The notes under the pieces are model-generated. The model saw nothing but the letters and a program-made list of their open reading frames with translations. It was not told the DNA's origin and ran no database searches. This document shows, piece by piece, positions 14,401 to 23,203 of a stretch of DNA of 64,000 nucleotides; position 1 is the stretch's first letter, and the number at the start of each line of letters is the position of its first letter. Source of the DNA: Pseudolysinimonas sp051954455 (GTDB lineage: Bacteria > Actinomycetota > Actinomycetes > Actinomycetales > Microbacteriaceae); the NCBI RefSeq assembly GCF_051954455.1, contig NZ_JBQCHS010000006.1, forward strand, positions 1 through 64,000. The letters are read 5' to 3'. The position numbers and the translations under genes were made by a program.

Positions 14401-17316
14401 GACCCGGACGGCAGTCCGCTCAGCGTCGTCAGCGTCACCCCGAACACTCCCGGCACGAAAGCCAAGGTGATCGACGGCACGATCGTGCAGATCACCCCGC
14501 CGAAGACGCCCGGCACCTACGCGGCGATCTACACGATCCAGAACGGCTACGGCGGCACCAGCTCCAACTTCGTGACGGTCGAGGTCGATCCGAACGCGCC
14601 GTTGGCCTACCCGGTCGTGCAGGACACGGTGCTGAGCGTCAGCGACGTCGTCGACCGCACGAGCGTCGATGTGCCGGTGCTCGACAACGTCTTCTTCGCC
14701 GACGGGCCGGTCACCTCGCTCGGCCTCTCGCTCCTGCCGGGGTACTCGAGCGGCGCCCTGGTGCTGCCGAACGACCGGATCCGGGTGAAGATCGGCGCGA
14801 AGAGTCAGGTCATCCCGTTCGCGGTCGCGCACCCCGACGATCCGACCATCCGATCGTTCGGCTTCATCCGTGTGCCCGGCACCGACGACGCGCTGCCGCA
14901 GCTCAACACGAAGGCGCCCCCGCTCGTCGTGAAGAGCGAGCAGTCGCTCGACATCGACCTCGACGACTACGTCGTGACCCTCGCCGGGCAGGGCGTCAAG
15001 ATCACCGATGACGCCACCGTGAAGGCGACGCACGCGAACGGGGACGACCTGGTGGTGAACTCCCACACGCTCCGCTTCACCTCGGCGGCCCGGTACTTCG
15101 GTCCCGCGTCGATCACCTTCGAGGTGACCGACGGCAGCTCCGCGAACCAGGGGCAGGGGCGCACCGCGATCCTGACCCTGCCGATCAAGGTGAACCCGCG
15201 CGACAACCAGCCGCCGTCCTTCGTCGGCAACGTCGTCGACTTCGAGCCCGGGCAGTCCAAGGAACTGGACCTCGTCAAGCTCACCAACTACCCGTACCCG
15301 GATGTCGCCGAGCTCGTCTACACGGTTCTCGACCCGAAGCCGCAGGGCTTCGACGTGCAGCTCACCGGTCAGCGCATCACGATCACCGCCGCCGACTCGG
15401 CGAAGTCGGGCGACACGGCCTCGCTCAGCATCGGGGTCCGGGATGCGGTGAACACGGGGCAGTCCGGCCTCATCTCGCTCCAGGTGGTGCCGTCGACCCG
15501 ACCGCTCGCGCAACCGGTGCCCGATCGGGCGGTCGCCCCGCGCGGCGGCACGACGAGCGTCGACGTGCTCGCGAACGACGCCGCCAACAATCCGTTCCCG
15601 AACACGCCGTTGCGGGTCATCGACATCCGCGGGCTCGACGGCGCCTCCCTGCCGCCAGGCCTGTCGATCACGCCGAGCGCCGACAAGTCGCGGCTCTCCG
15701 TGTCGGTGGCGCAGAGCGCGCAGCCGGCCGACACGACGCTCCAGTACGAGGTCGCGGACGCGACCGGCGACCCCGCGCGCTACGTGTGGGGCAACGTGAC
15801 GGTGTCGGTGCAGGACGTGCCCGACCCGGTCACCGACGTGCACGTCACCGAGTTCGGCGACCGGCTCCTCAAGGTCGGCTGGAGCCCAGGGCAGTTCAAC
15901 AACTCGCCGATCTCGGGATACCAGGTGACGATGACCGACGCGAGCGGCAACGTCGTGTCGACGACGCCGTGCACGGCGACGGTCGGGTGCGCGCTCACCA
16001 CGCCCGGCAACGGGCCGAACAACGCCGTGACCCTGAGCGTCGTCGCGATCAACGGGATCGGCACCTCGAGCCCGACCATCATGCCCGGCACGATCTGGTC
16101 GGACATCATCCCGCCGCCCCCGACCGGACTGTCGTCCGCGCCGCTCGACGGCGGCCTCCGCGTCTCGTGGAGCAAGCCGGTCACCTCGGGCGGCAGCCCG
16201 ATCACGCAGTACGTGATCAACGTCGGCGGCGTCATCGCGACCCTCGCGGTCGACCCGGGCGACCCGGCCGGCACCACCTACTCCCGCAACGTCTCGGGCG
16301 GCTCCATCACCAACGGCGCGGTCACGTCCTACTCGGTGAGCGCCCGCAACAGCGCGCCCAACAGCCTCGCGACCTGGAACCAGGCGCAGGGGACCGGGAT
16401 CCCGGCGGGGCCGCCCATCGCCGTCGGCGCCGCGTCCGCGTCCGCGTCGACGAACGACGGGACCACCGCGAACGTGAGCTGGGCCGGCGCCTTCTCGGAC
16501 AACGGCGCCGCCGTCAGCCGCTACTACTCGCTCGCGACCACCGGGCCGGCTCCCTCCTGCGTCGTGAGCGGGGTCGACACCGGCAACGGGCAGATCACGA
16601 CGGAACCCGCAGGGGCGAAGCTCTATCCGGCGACCGCATCCACCGCCGCCTTCACCGGGCTGACGCCCAACACCACGTACACGATCTACGTCTGGGCGTT
16701 CAACGGGCAGGGCTGCACCGTCGTCGCCTCCAACCAGGTCACCCCGCGGGCCATCCCCGGCACCGTCACGAGCGCGACGGCGGCGGCACCGGCAGCCAAC
16801 GGCGTCGGCAGATGGGACTCCGCGCTCGCCTCGCCGACGCCGAGCGGCAACACCTCGTACCAGTACCGCATCGTGATCGGCGGTGCGGCCGGCGACGTGG
16901 GTGAGATCAGCTCCGGCTCGTCCGCGTTCCTCACCGACGCCTCGGCGTACGGCACTCCCGGCGCCGGGTTCCAGCTGAAGCAGTGCGACAGCTGGCCGGA
17001 GGGCAAGCTCTGCAGTACCGCCTGGTCGGCGACGTTCCCCATGCAGGAGGCGATCGACAACAGCCCGCTGGGGAGCCTGACGGCGACGACGTCGGCTCTC
17101 GGAGGCGTGTCCTGGTCCTGGGGATCCATCCCCACGGGGTCCTACTCGGCGATCGACTACACCTGCGACAACGGCAACTCCTGGACCGCCCTGTCGGCGA
17201 ACGGCAGGTGCCAGAGCAACACGCCGCTCACCGCGCCGCCGTTGCAGGTCCGGATCACCGCGAACAACGGCCAGACTTACATCCGCACCTACGCCGCGAA
17301 CCAGTACGGCGGATGA
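11416..17316 (+). CDS. giant Ig-like/cadherin-like and fibronectin type III surface protein
   Basis: A 1966-residue protein starting at GTG 11416, which overlaps the last base of the kinase stop. An uncleaved signal-anchor helix lies at about residues 9-33, so nearly all the protein is extracellular. Residues about 40-365 look like a beta-propeller (repeated VDxATS/VxG blades). A Gln-rich linker (five CAG codons at 12523-12537) is followed by tandem Ig-like or cadherin-like repeats (about 385-1468) with recurring LxNDxDPDG calcium-site-like motifs, then about four or five Fn3 domains (from about 1469). No LPXTG or C-terminal anchor is present. The role is unknown; adhesion or a wall-spanning scaffold is an inference from the domains. 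Confidence 0.9.
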   Translation: MLGRWIAAHKSLVVTAVSGAAIVAVVATFAVASTGYTAQKLDLGDGSVWVPNSQNQVIGRANPAVLELNTVVRSKGAQLGVVQSGDTVLLVDRADATVSIVDPATSVAGQPIALPPEQPQVAIAGGRVVIYEGGTGRLWFVDADQLASFDATAPASLSLGARSVISVAPDGTLIAYSPETQRVYRVDAATSDVVASRWQTAFGAGSTYQTTSAGGRWAVLDAGSRRLQLDGRAVDLSKLIPAGSDPVLQQAGPASDRILVASTRGLVAVPLDGGAPAAILADRSGTPAPPLVLDGCVYAAWSSGQAWMRCGSEPPDRMTLPSMPGNASLAFLVNTRQVVLNDARGGASWAVQHGGRLIDNWDALIKKDDQQQQQENNQDVPPDVDPEQKPPVAVDDDFGARPGRSSVLPVLLNDYDPNGDVLVIDSFDQLDPAQGRVDLINRNQQLQITLPATASAPISFTYTISDGRGGTATATVHVTVRTPQENSPPVQVRTTKTTVEEGGRISTQVIGDWVDPDGDPFYLTAASSTSGDLVTHTPDGVVTFADDGQGGSAKTVTLTMSDGRAEGSGSLSVAVKPTGEVPITVEDWAAPATAGLPITLKPLTHVRGGSGTIRLNAVPAKAGATITPNFADGTFTFVSDQVGTHYVDFTVTDGTHTATGLVRIIVASPDAGSRPITVPKTIFVTALSSQTIDPTQTDIDPAGGVLVVTDLENIPAGGGVEGEVLDQHDVRVTLTRPLDGQIVSFNYRISNGLADALGTISVVEIPEPAQLQPPVAVDDQVTVRVGDTVDIPVLDNDSQPDGKPITLVPKLAQGLPVGGGLLFASGDVLRYLAPSTAGNYSAVYSIAGPDGQTAEATVSISVREIDVSTNNPPVPARVTARALAGGDAIKIPIPLAGIDPDGDSVSLIGIASNPQKGSVLSVGASDIEYKAGDYSTGTDTFQYTVVDALGARATGTVRVGISPRPDGARNPVANPDRVQARPGRTVSIQVLANDSDPDGSPLSVVSVTPNTPGTKAKVIDGTIVQITPPKTPGTYAAIYTIQNGYGGTSSNFVTVEVDPNAPLAYPVVQDTVLSVSDVVDRTSVDVPVLDNVFFADGPVTSLGLSLLPGYSSGALVLPNDRIRVKIGAKSQVIPFAVAHPDDPTIRSFGFIRVPGTDDALPQLNTKAPPLVVKSEQSLDIDLDDYVVTLAGQGVKITDDATVKATHANGDDLVVNSHTLRFTSAARYFGPASITFEVTDGSSANQGQGRTAILTLPIKVNPRDNQPPSFVGNVVDFEPGQSKELDLVKLTNYPYPDVAELVYTVLDPKPQGFDVQLTGQRITITAADSAKSGDTASLSIGVRDAVNTGQSGLISLQVVPSTRPLAQPVPDRAVAPRGGTTSVDVLANDAANNPFPNTPLRVIDIRGLDGASLPPGLSITPSADKSRLSVSVAQSAQPADTTLQYEVADATGDPARYVWGNVTVSVQDVPDPVTDVHVTEFGDRLLKVGWSPGQFNNSPISGYQVTMTDASGNVVSTTPCTATVGCALTTPGNGPNNAVTLSVVAINGIGTSSPTIMPGTIWSDIIPPPPTGLSSAPLDGGLRVSWSKPVTSGGSPITQYVINVGGVIATLAVDPGDPAGTTYSRNVSGGSITNGAVTSYSVSARNSAPNSLATWNQAQGTGIPAGPPIAVGAASASASTNDGTTANVSWAGAFSDNGAAVSRYYSLATTGPAPSCVVSGVDTGNGQITTEPAGAKLYPATASTAAFTGLTPNTTYTIYVWAFNGQGCTVVASNQVTPRAIPGTVTSATAAAPAANGVGRWDSALASPTPSGNTSYQYRIVIGGAAGDVGEISSGSSAFLTDASAYGTPGAGFQLKQCDSWPEGKLCSTAWSATFPMQEAIDNSPLGSLTATTSALGGVSWSWGSIPTGSYSAIDYTCDNGNSWTALSANGRCQSNTPLTAPPLQVRITANNGQTYIRTYAANQYGG

Positions 17317-17350
17317 GTCCCCGCACTCCGACCGAGAGGACCCGCTCCCG

Positions 17351-18322
17351 ATGAGCATGAGCCCCGAGCAGGCCTCGGCCTTCCAGGAGACCTTCGCGCG
17401 CCTCGTCGCGAACGTGGAGCAGGTGCTGCTCGGCAAGACGTTCGTCGTGCGGCTCGGCTTCGTCGCGCTGCTGAGCGAGGGGCACCTCCTGCTCGAGGAC
17501 TTCCCGGGGACCGGCAAGACCTCGCTCGCCCGCGCGATCGCGCAGTCGGTCGCCGGATCGAGCAACCGCATCCAGTTCACGCCCGACCTGCTGCCCGGCG
17601 ACATCACGGGCGTCAGCGTGTACGACCAGCGCGACGGGCGGTTCGACTTCCACCGCGGTCCCGTGTTCGCGAACATCCTGCTCGCCGACGAGATCAACCG
17701 CGCCTCCCCGAAGACGCAGGCCGCGCTCCTCGAGGTGATGGAGGAGGGCCGGGTCACGGTCGACGGCATCACCCACCCGGTCGGCGCGCCCTTCCTCGTC
17801 ATCGCGACGCAGAACCCCATCGAGCAGGCGGGCACCTATCGCCTGCCGGAGGCGCAGCTCGACCGGTTCCTGCTCAAGGCCTCCATCGGGTATCCCGACC
17901 ACGCATCGACCCTCCGCATCCTGGAGGGTTCCGGCACGAAGGCGCACGACACCGAGGTCCCCGCGGTCATCACCGCGTCCTCGGTGCTCGACATGGCCCA
18001 GCAGGCGCGCACGGTGCACGTCGATCCGAGCGTCAACGACTACGTGTCGCGGCTCGTCGAGGCGACCCGCTCGGTCACCGAGGTGCGGCTCGGCGTCAGC
18101 GTCCGCGGTGCCCTGGCGCTGCTGCGGGCCGCCAAGACCCTCGCCGCCGCCAGCGGCCGGCACTACGTGGTGCCCGACGACGTCAAGGCGCTCGCCGAGC
18201 CGGTGCTGGCTCACCGGCTCGTGCTCGACCCCGAGGCCGAGTTCGACGGGGTCACCCCGTCCAGCATCGTCTCGCAGCTGCTGCTCGAGACCGCACCGCC
18301 GAGCGATCGGCAAGCCGTGTGA
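17351..18322 (+). CDS. MoxR family AAA+ ATPase
   Basis: A 323-residue MoxR-type AAA+ protein. The Walker A motif is in DFPGTGKTSLARA (about residues 49-61), Walker B and the GAF motif in LLADEINRASPKTQAALLE, and the sensor segment is IATQNPIEQAGTYRLPEAQLDRF. MoxR proteins act as chaperones that activate or assemble partner complexes. The gene is followed by DUF58 and transglutaminase-type genes, the classic MoxR neighbourhood, with a 4-base GTGA overlap. The ATG at 17351 follows a GAGAGGA ribosome-binding sequence. Confidence 0.95.
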   Translation: MSMSPEQASAFQETFARLVANVEQVLLGKTFVVRLGFVALLSEGHLLLEDFPGTGKTSLARAIAQSVAGSSNRIQFTPDLLPGDITGVSVYDQRDGRFDFHRGPVFANILLADEINRASPKTQAALLEVMEEGRVTVDGITHPVGAPFLVIATQNPIEQAGTYRLPEAQLDRFLLKASIGYPDHASTLRILEGSGTKAHDTEVPAVITASSVLDMAQQARTVHVDPSVNDYVSRLVEATRSVTEVRLGVSVRGALALLRAAKTLAAASGRHYVVPDDVKALAEPVLAHRLVLDPEAEFDGVTPSSIVSQLLLETAPPSDRQAV

Positions 18323-19710
18323 GCTCGCCCGCCTCCGGTCGCGAGGGCACCACCCGCCCGAGCTCGGACACCCTCACCCGTACGGGAACGGCCGGGCTGA
18401 CCAACACCCGCACACGCCTGGTCGGCACGCGCGAGGGCGTGCTCGCGGATGCCGTCGTCACCGCCGCTCGCATCGGACGGGCCGTCGGCCGGCTGGTCGC
18501 CGCCGGGTTCGCGCGCGTCGCGGCCGTCGTGACGCCGCTCGGCTGGGTGATGCTCGGCGTCATCCCGGTGTCGCTCGCCGTCGGATACGGGCTCGGCTGG
18601 CTCGAGCTCGTCGCGGTCGGCTGGGCGGGCGTCGTGCTCGTCGTCGTGGCGGCGCTGTACCTGATCGGCCGCTCGCCGTTCACCGTGGAGCTCGGTCTGC
18701 TCCACAAGCGCGTCGTCGTGGGCGAGGGGGCGACCGGGGTCGTGATCCTCGCGAACCCCACCGGACGGCGGATCCCCGGGGTCAAGGTCGAGATCCCCGT
18801 GGGGGCCGGCCTCGCCGAGCTCGCCCTGCCGGCGCTGCGCGGGGGCGCGTCCGTCGAGCACGAGTTCGCCGTGCCGACCCTCCGCCGCGGGCTCGTGCCG
18901 ATCGGCCCCGTGCGCACCGTCCGCGCCGACCCGATCGGACTCGTGCGACGGGAGCTGGTGTGGACCGACCGGGTCGAGCTCGTCGTGCACCCCCGCGTCA
19001 TCTCGGTGCCGTCGACCTCGACGGGGCTCATCCGCGACCTCGAGGGCGCCCCCACCAACGACCTCACCTCGAGCGACGTCTCGTTCCACTCGCTCCGCGA
19101 ATACCAGACCGGCGACGAGCTGCGCTACATCCACTGGAAGTCGACGGCCAAGGCGGGCACCTGGATGGTCCGCCAGTTCGAGCAGACCCGGCGCAGCCAC
19201 CTCGTCGTCGCGCTCAGCCTCGCGAACGCCGACTACGCGAGCCCCGAGGAGTTCGAGCTCGCCGTGAGCGTCGCCGGCAGCCTCGGGGTGCGCGCGATCC
19301 GCGACGGCCGCACGGTCTCGGTCGTCGTGAGCGCCCTCACCCCCGAGTACGCGAAGCGCAAGACGCTCGCGGTCCGCTCGCTCCGCACTCATCTGCCGGC
19401 GCCCCTGCTCGACGACCTCGCGTTCGTCGACCCGGCCGAGAACGCCATCGGGATCCGCGACGTCGCCCGCGCGGCCGCCGAGGAGGTCGACGGCGTCTCG
19501 GTGGCCTTCCTGGTGTGCGGCTCGACGCCGACGCCGCAGTCGCTGCGGGCGGCGTCGAACGCCTTCCCGACCGACGTCGGGGTCGTCGCGATCGTGTGCG
19601 ATCCGGACGCGGTGCCGGGCCTCCGCCGGGTCGCCGGCCTCAGCGTCCTCACCATCGGCTACCTCGACGACCTCCGGATCGCGCTGCAGCGGACGGCGGC
19701 CGTGGTGTGA
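18319..19710 (+). CDS. DUF58 domain-containing membrane protein
   Basis: A 463-residue protein with a hydrophilic N-terminus, two transmembrane helices (about residues 70-112) and a C-terminal DUF58 domain carrying the signature YQTGDELRYIHWKSTAK. The DUF58 fold is VWA-like and is thought to work with MoxR ATPases. The start overlaps moxR and the stop overlaps the next gene, both as GTGA, so production is coupled. Its biochemical activity is not established. Confidence 0.93.
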   Translation: MSSPASGREGTTRPSSDTLTRTGTAGLTNTRTRLVGTREGVLADAVVTAARIGRAVGRLVAAGFARVAAVVTPLGWVMLGVIPVSLAVGYGLGWLELVAVGWAGVVLVVVAALYLIGRSPFTVELGLLHKRVVVGEGATGVVILANPTGRRIPGVKVEIPVGAGLAELALPALRGGASVEHEFAVPTLRRGLVPIGPVRTVRADPIGLVRRELVWTDRVELVVHPRVISVPSTSTGLIRDLEGAPTNDLTSSDVSFHSLREYQTGDELRYIHWKSTAKAGTWMVRQFEQTRRSHLVVALSLANADYASPEEFELAVSVAGSLGVRAIRDGRTVSVVVSALTPEYAKRKTLAVRSLRTHLPAPLLDDLAFVDPAENAIGIRDVARAAAEEVDGVSVAFLVCGSTPTPQSLRAASNAFPTDVGVVAIVCDPDAVPGLRRVAGLSVLTIGYLDDLRIALQRTAAVV

Positions 19711-22052
19711 GCGCCGCCCGACGCCGGTTGCCGCCGCGCTTCGTGGTGACCACGACGGCGTTCGCCTGGATCGCGATCGCGCTCGCCTCGGCGGCGCTCT
19801 GGCCGGTGTACCAGAGCGGGCGCTACGTGATCCTCGTGCTCGCGGCGCTCGTGCTCGGCACGATCATCGCCCACCTCGGTGCCCGGTTCCGCTGGCCGTC
19901 GTACGCCGTCGTGCTGGCGGGGTTCGCCGCGCTGCTCCTCGGCGGCGTGCCGCTCGCCGTGCCCGGCGAGGCCGTCGCCGGGGTGCTGCCGAGCCTCGAG
20001 GGGATGCGACAGCTGATCGCCGCGCTCGCGCTCGGCTGGAAGCAGCTGCTGACCATCCAGACGCCGGTCGGCGCGTACCAGGCCCTCCTCGTCCCCGCCC
20101 TCGTGCTCGTGCTGGCGGCCACGATCATCTCCCTGACGGTCGCGCTCCGGGCGCGGTGGGGCGAGCTCGGAGCGATCCCGCCCGTGCTGCTGTTCGTCGC
20201 CGGCATCGTCCTCGGCCCCGCGCGGGTGCCGTGGCCGGTACCGCTCACGCTCGCGCTCCTCGTCGTGCTCCTCGCCTGGCTGATCTGGCGTCGCCGGCTG
20301 CGACGTCGGGAATCGATCGCGGCCCTCGCGAGCGCCGCGCCGGACGCGGAGGGCCGCCCGCTCGAGACGGCGGGGGAGCGCGGCTTCGTCGTGCGCGCCG
20401 CGCTCGCCGGGACGCTGATCCTGGCCCTCGCCGGGGCCGGGTCGGTGGCGGCCGCGGTCGCGCTGCCGCCCACGGGGGAACGGCAGGTGCTGCGCACGGC
20501 GCTCCAGCAGCCGTTCGACCCGCGCCAGTATCCGAGTCCGCTCGCCGGCTTCCGGCACTACCTGCGCGACGGGGAGGCCGACGCGCCCCAGCTCACGGTC
20601 GTCGGCCTGCCGAAGGACGCCCGCATCCGGATCGCCACCCTCGACACCTACGACGGGATCGTCTACGCGGTGGGCAGCGACGAGGTGGACGCCGCGTCGG
20701 GCACCTTCGTGCGGATCCCGCAGTCCGTCGACCGGTCGAGCGAACGCGGGCGTCCGGTGTCGGCACGGATCAGCGTCCAGGGGTATACGGGCGTCTGGGT
20801 GCCGACGATCGGCGACGTGTCGTCGATCGAGTTCCAGGGGCCCGACGCCCGGTCGCTCGACGACGACTACTTCTTCAACCAGACCACCGGTACGGCGGCC
20901 GACCTCCGGCGGCTCCGCGACGGCGACGCCTACGACCTGACCGGCGTCCTGCCCGACCAGCCGACGACCGGCCAGCTCTCCGCCGCGACGCCGGGTTCCG
21001 CGCAGGTGCCGCGGGCCGGCATCATCCCGCCGGACCTCGCGACCCACCTGGACGGGTACGTGCAGGGCAAGACGACGCCGGGGTCCCGGCTCCTCGCCGC
21101 CATCGACGGCATGCGCAAGGAGGGCTACATCAGCCATGGGATCCGGGGCGACGAGCCGCCGAGCCGGTCCGGTCACGCCGCCGACCGCATCGCGGAGCTC
21201 TTCACCGCCCCCCAGATGATCGGCGACGCCGAGCAGTACGCGGTGGCCGGCGCGCTCATGGCCCGACAGCTCGGCTTCCCCGCGCGGGTCGTGTTCGGCT
21301 TCGCGCCCCGACAGACGGGCGGCGGGTCGATCACGGTGAGCGGATCCGACATCACGGCGTGGATCGAGGTCGACACCGCCGAGTACGGCTGGGTCGCGAT
21401 CGACCCGGTGCCGCCCGTGCGGCCGATCCCGCAGGAGCAGCCGCAGGACCCGAACAAGGTCGCCCGCCCCGAGTCGATCGTGCCGCCGCCGCCGGACAAG
21501 GCCGACCCGAACCTCGATCAGTCGACGCCCGACTCCAGCAAGGACAGCAGCGACGGGCCGAACCAGGCGCTCGTCGTGCTGCTCCAGGTGCTGCGCATCG
21601 CCGGTTGGGCACTCCTCGTACTCCTCGTGCTCGCGGCGCCGTTCCTGTTGGTGATCGCGGCGAAGGCGCGGCGACGGCGACGGCGGCGGCGGGCGGCCAC
21701 CCCCCTCGACCGGATCCGTGGCGGCTGGGACGAGTTCGCCGACACCGCGATCGACCACGGCTTCGACCCGCCGCCGTCCGCCACCCGCACCGAGGTCGCC
21801 GGGACGGTCGGGCTGCTGCCCGCGCGCGTGCTCGCCGCGGTCGCGGACCGGGCGGTCTTCGCCCCGGGGGAGGCGGACCCGCGGGAGGCCGACCGCGTCT
21901 GGGATGCGGTGACCGAGCTGCGCGCGTCGCTCGACGACGGCCTCACGCGGCGGCGGCGGCTGCGCGCGCTCGTCTCCCTGCGATCCTTCGCTCGTTATCA
22001 TGTTCCGCATCTGCTCCGTCATCGCGGAGCCGGACCCGAGGGGGAGCGGTGA
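19707..22052 (+). CDS. TgpA-like transglutaminase-fold membrane protein lacking catalytic residues
   Basis: A 781-residue protein with about six N-terminal transmembrane helices, an extracellular transglutaminase-like domain (about residues 470-580), another helix (about 630-655) and a cytoplasmic DUF4129-like tail. Active homologues have GxCxxFA and HAWxEV motifs. Here the first reads GDAEQYA with Ala508 in place of Cys, and the second reads TAWIEV with Thr550 in place of His; only Asp566 of the triad remains. The whole protein contains no cysteine. It is therefore predicted to be a non-catalytic domain used for binding or scaffolding. It sits in the usual MoxR/DUF58/TgpA order. Confidence 0.9.
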   Translation: MSAARRRLPPRFVVTTTAFAWIAIALASAALWPVYQSGRYVILVLAALVLGTIIAHLGARFRWPSYAVVLAGFAALLLGGVPLAVPGEAVAGVLPSLEGMRQLIAALALGWKQLLTIQTPVGAYQALLVPALVLVLAATIISLTVALRARWGELGAIPPVLLFVAGIVLGPARVPWPVPLTLALLVVLLAWLIWRRRLRRRESIAALASAAPDAEGRPLETAGERGFVVRAALAGTLILALAGAGSVAAAVALPPTGERQVLRTALQQPFDPRQYPSPLAGFRHYLRDGEADAPQLTVVGLPKDARIRIATLDTYDGIVYAVGSDEVDAASGTFVRIPQSVDRSSERGRPVSARISVQGYTGVWVPTIGDVSSIEFQGPDARSLDDDYFFNQTTGTAADLRRLRDGDAYDLTGVLPDQPTTGQLSAATPGSAQVPRAGIIPPDLATHLDGYVQGKTTPGSRLLAAIDGMRKEGYISHGIRGDEPPSRSGHAADRIAELFTAPQMIGDAEQYAVAGALMARQLGFPARVVFGFAPRQTGGGSITVSGSDITAWIEVDTAEYGWVAIDPVPPVRPIPQEQPQDPNKVARPESIVPPPPDKADPNLDQSTPDSSKDSSDGPNQALVVLLQVLRIAGWALLVLLVLAAPFLLVIAAKARRRRRRRRAATPLDRIRGGWDEFADTAIDHGFDPPPSATRTEVAGTVGLLPARVLAAVADRAVFAPGEADPREADRVWDAVTELRASLDDGLTRRRRLRALVSLRSFARYHVPHLLRHRGAGPEGER

Positions 22053-23191
22053 ACTGCCGGTACTGCGGCGCCGACCTCCCGGAGGGGGCCCTCTTCTGCG
22101 GGGAGTGCGGCCGCGCGGTGTCGCTGCCGGACCCGGAGCCCGTGCGACTCCCGGCTCCCGTCCGTGAGGTGCGGCCCGACCCCGTGCCGGCGCCGGCACC
22201 GGCACCCGCCGAGCGCTCCATCGGGGAGCCGCCGGCCGCCGCGCCCGGCATCGCTCCCGTGGTGGCGCCCCCCTTCGCCGCCCTGACGGAGGCTCCGCCG
22301 CCGGTCGGCAGCCCGCGTCGGGACGTCGCACCCCCGCCGACCATCGCCGCCCCGCCGGCCCCGGTCGTCGCGCCGGAGCCGGTCGCGTTCAGCGCGGCCG
22401 ACGCGGCCTCCGACGATCCCGCCGACCACGTCGGGGCGGTGCGTCCGACGCCGACCTGCCCGCAGTGCGGGACCCCGTACGAGGACGACGAGATCTTCTG
22501 CGGCGAGTGCGGCTTCGTGCTCCGAACGGTACCGCCGACCCCGTTCGACCCCGTGCCGTTCGACCCCGCCCCGGTCGACGCGGAATCCTTCGACGGGGGG
22601 ATCGACGCCGCGGCCGTTGCCGAGCCCGCCGCAGCCGAGGCCGCGCCGAGCGCGCCCCCGGCTCCCGAGCCGGTCGCACCCCCGGCGCCCCCTCTCGACC
22701 TCAGCGCGACCGACCTCGTCCCCGCGCTCGAGCCCGACCTCGAACTCAGCCTCGACCGGACGCCGCGACCCGACCCGCCCGCCTGGGGCATGCAGCGCCC
22801 CGTGGTCGAGGACCTGGGGATCGAGGATCTCGAACGCACCCGGCTCACGGTCGATCCGCAGGCCAGCCAGCGCTTCGTGCTGCAGTTCAGCACGGGCGAG
22901 AACGTCACGGTGACCGGGGCCGGCCTGGTCGGGAGGAACCCCGTCGCCGAGCCGGGGGAGTACGTCGATCAGCTCGTCGCGATCTTCGATCCGAGCAAGT
23001 CGGTGTCGAAGACGCACCTCGAGTTCGGCCAGGAGGCGGGTCGGTTCTGGGTGAGCGACCGCTTCTCGACGAACGGCTCCGTGGTCCGCCAGCCCGACGA
23101 GGAGCCGCGCCGCTGCGACCCGGGCAAGCGCTACTTCGTCGCGCGCGGGACCCGGGTCGACGTCGGTGAGCAGTTCTTCGTCGTCAGCTGA
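22049..23191 (+). CDS. double zinc-ribbon protein with C-terminal FHA domain
   Basis: A 380-residue protein, start GTG 22049 overlapping the previous stop. Two zinc ribbons of the Cys-x2-Cys...Cys-x2-Cys type occur at about residues 3-21 (CRYCG, CGECG) and 138-157 (CPQCG, CGECG), each followed by a long Pro/Ala/Glu-rich linker. The last 100 residues form an FHA domain with GRN, SKTHLEF and STNGS. It closes the cluster and is a second phosphothreonine reader. The two ribbons suggest protein-protein or nucleic-acid contacts; the function is unknown. Confidence 0.9.
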   Translation: MNCRYCGADLPEGALFCGECGRAVSLPDPEPVRLPAPVREVRPDPVPAPAPAPAERSIGEPPAAAPGIAPVVAPPFAALTEAPPPVGSPRRDVAPPPTIAAPPAPVVAPEPVAFSAADAASDDPADHVGAVRPTPTCPQCGTPYEDDEIFCGECGFVLRTVPPTPFDPVPFDPAPVDAESFDGGIDAAAVAEPAAAEAAPSAPPAPEPVAPPAPPLDLSATDLVPALEPDLELSLDRTPRPDPPAWGMQRPVVEDLGIEDLERTRLTVDPQASQRFVLQFSTGENVTVTGAGLVGRNPVAEPGEYVDQLVAIFDPSKSVSKTHLEFGQEAGRFWVSDRFSTNGSVVRQPDEEPRRCDPGKRYFVARGTRVDVGEQFFVVS

Positions 23192-23203
23192 GCGGACGGC
23201 CCG

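Noticed and set aside
11353..17835. A 2160-codon open frame on the minus strand opposite the giant Ig-like gene
   Set aside because: Its product is an Arg/Gly/His/Val-rich low-complexity string without domains, the expected reverse reading of a GC-rich gene with strong third-position GC; the plus strand has recognisable domains throughout.
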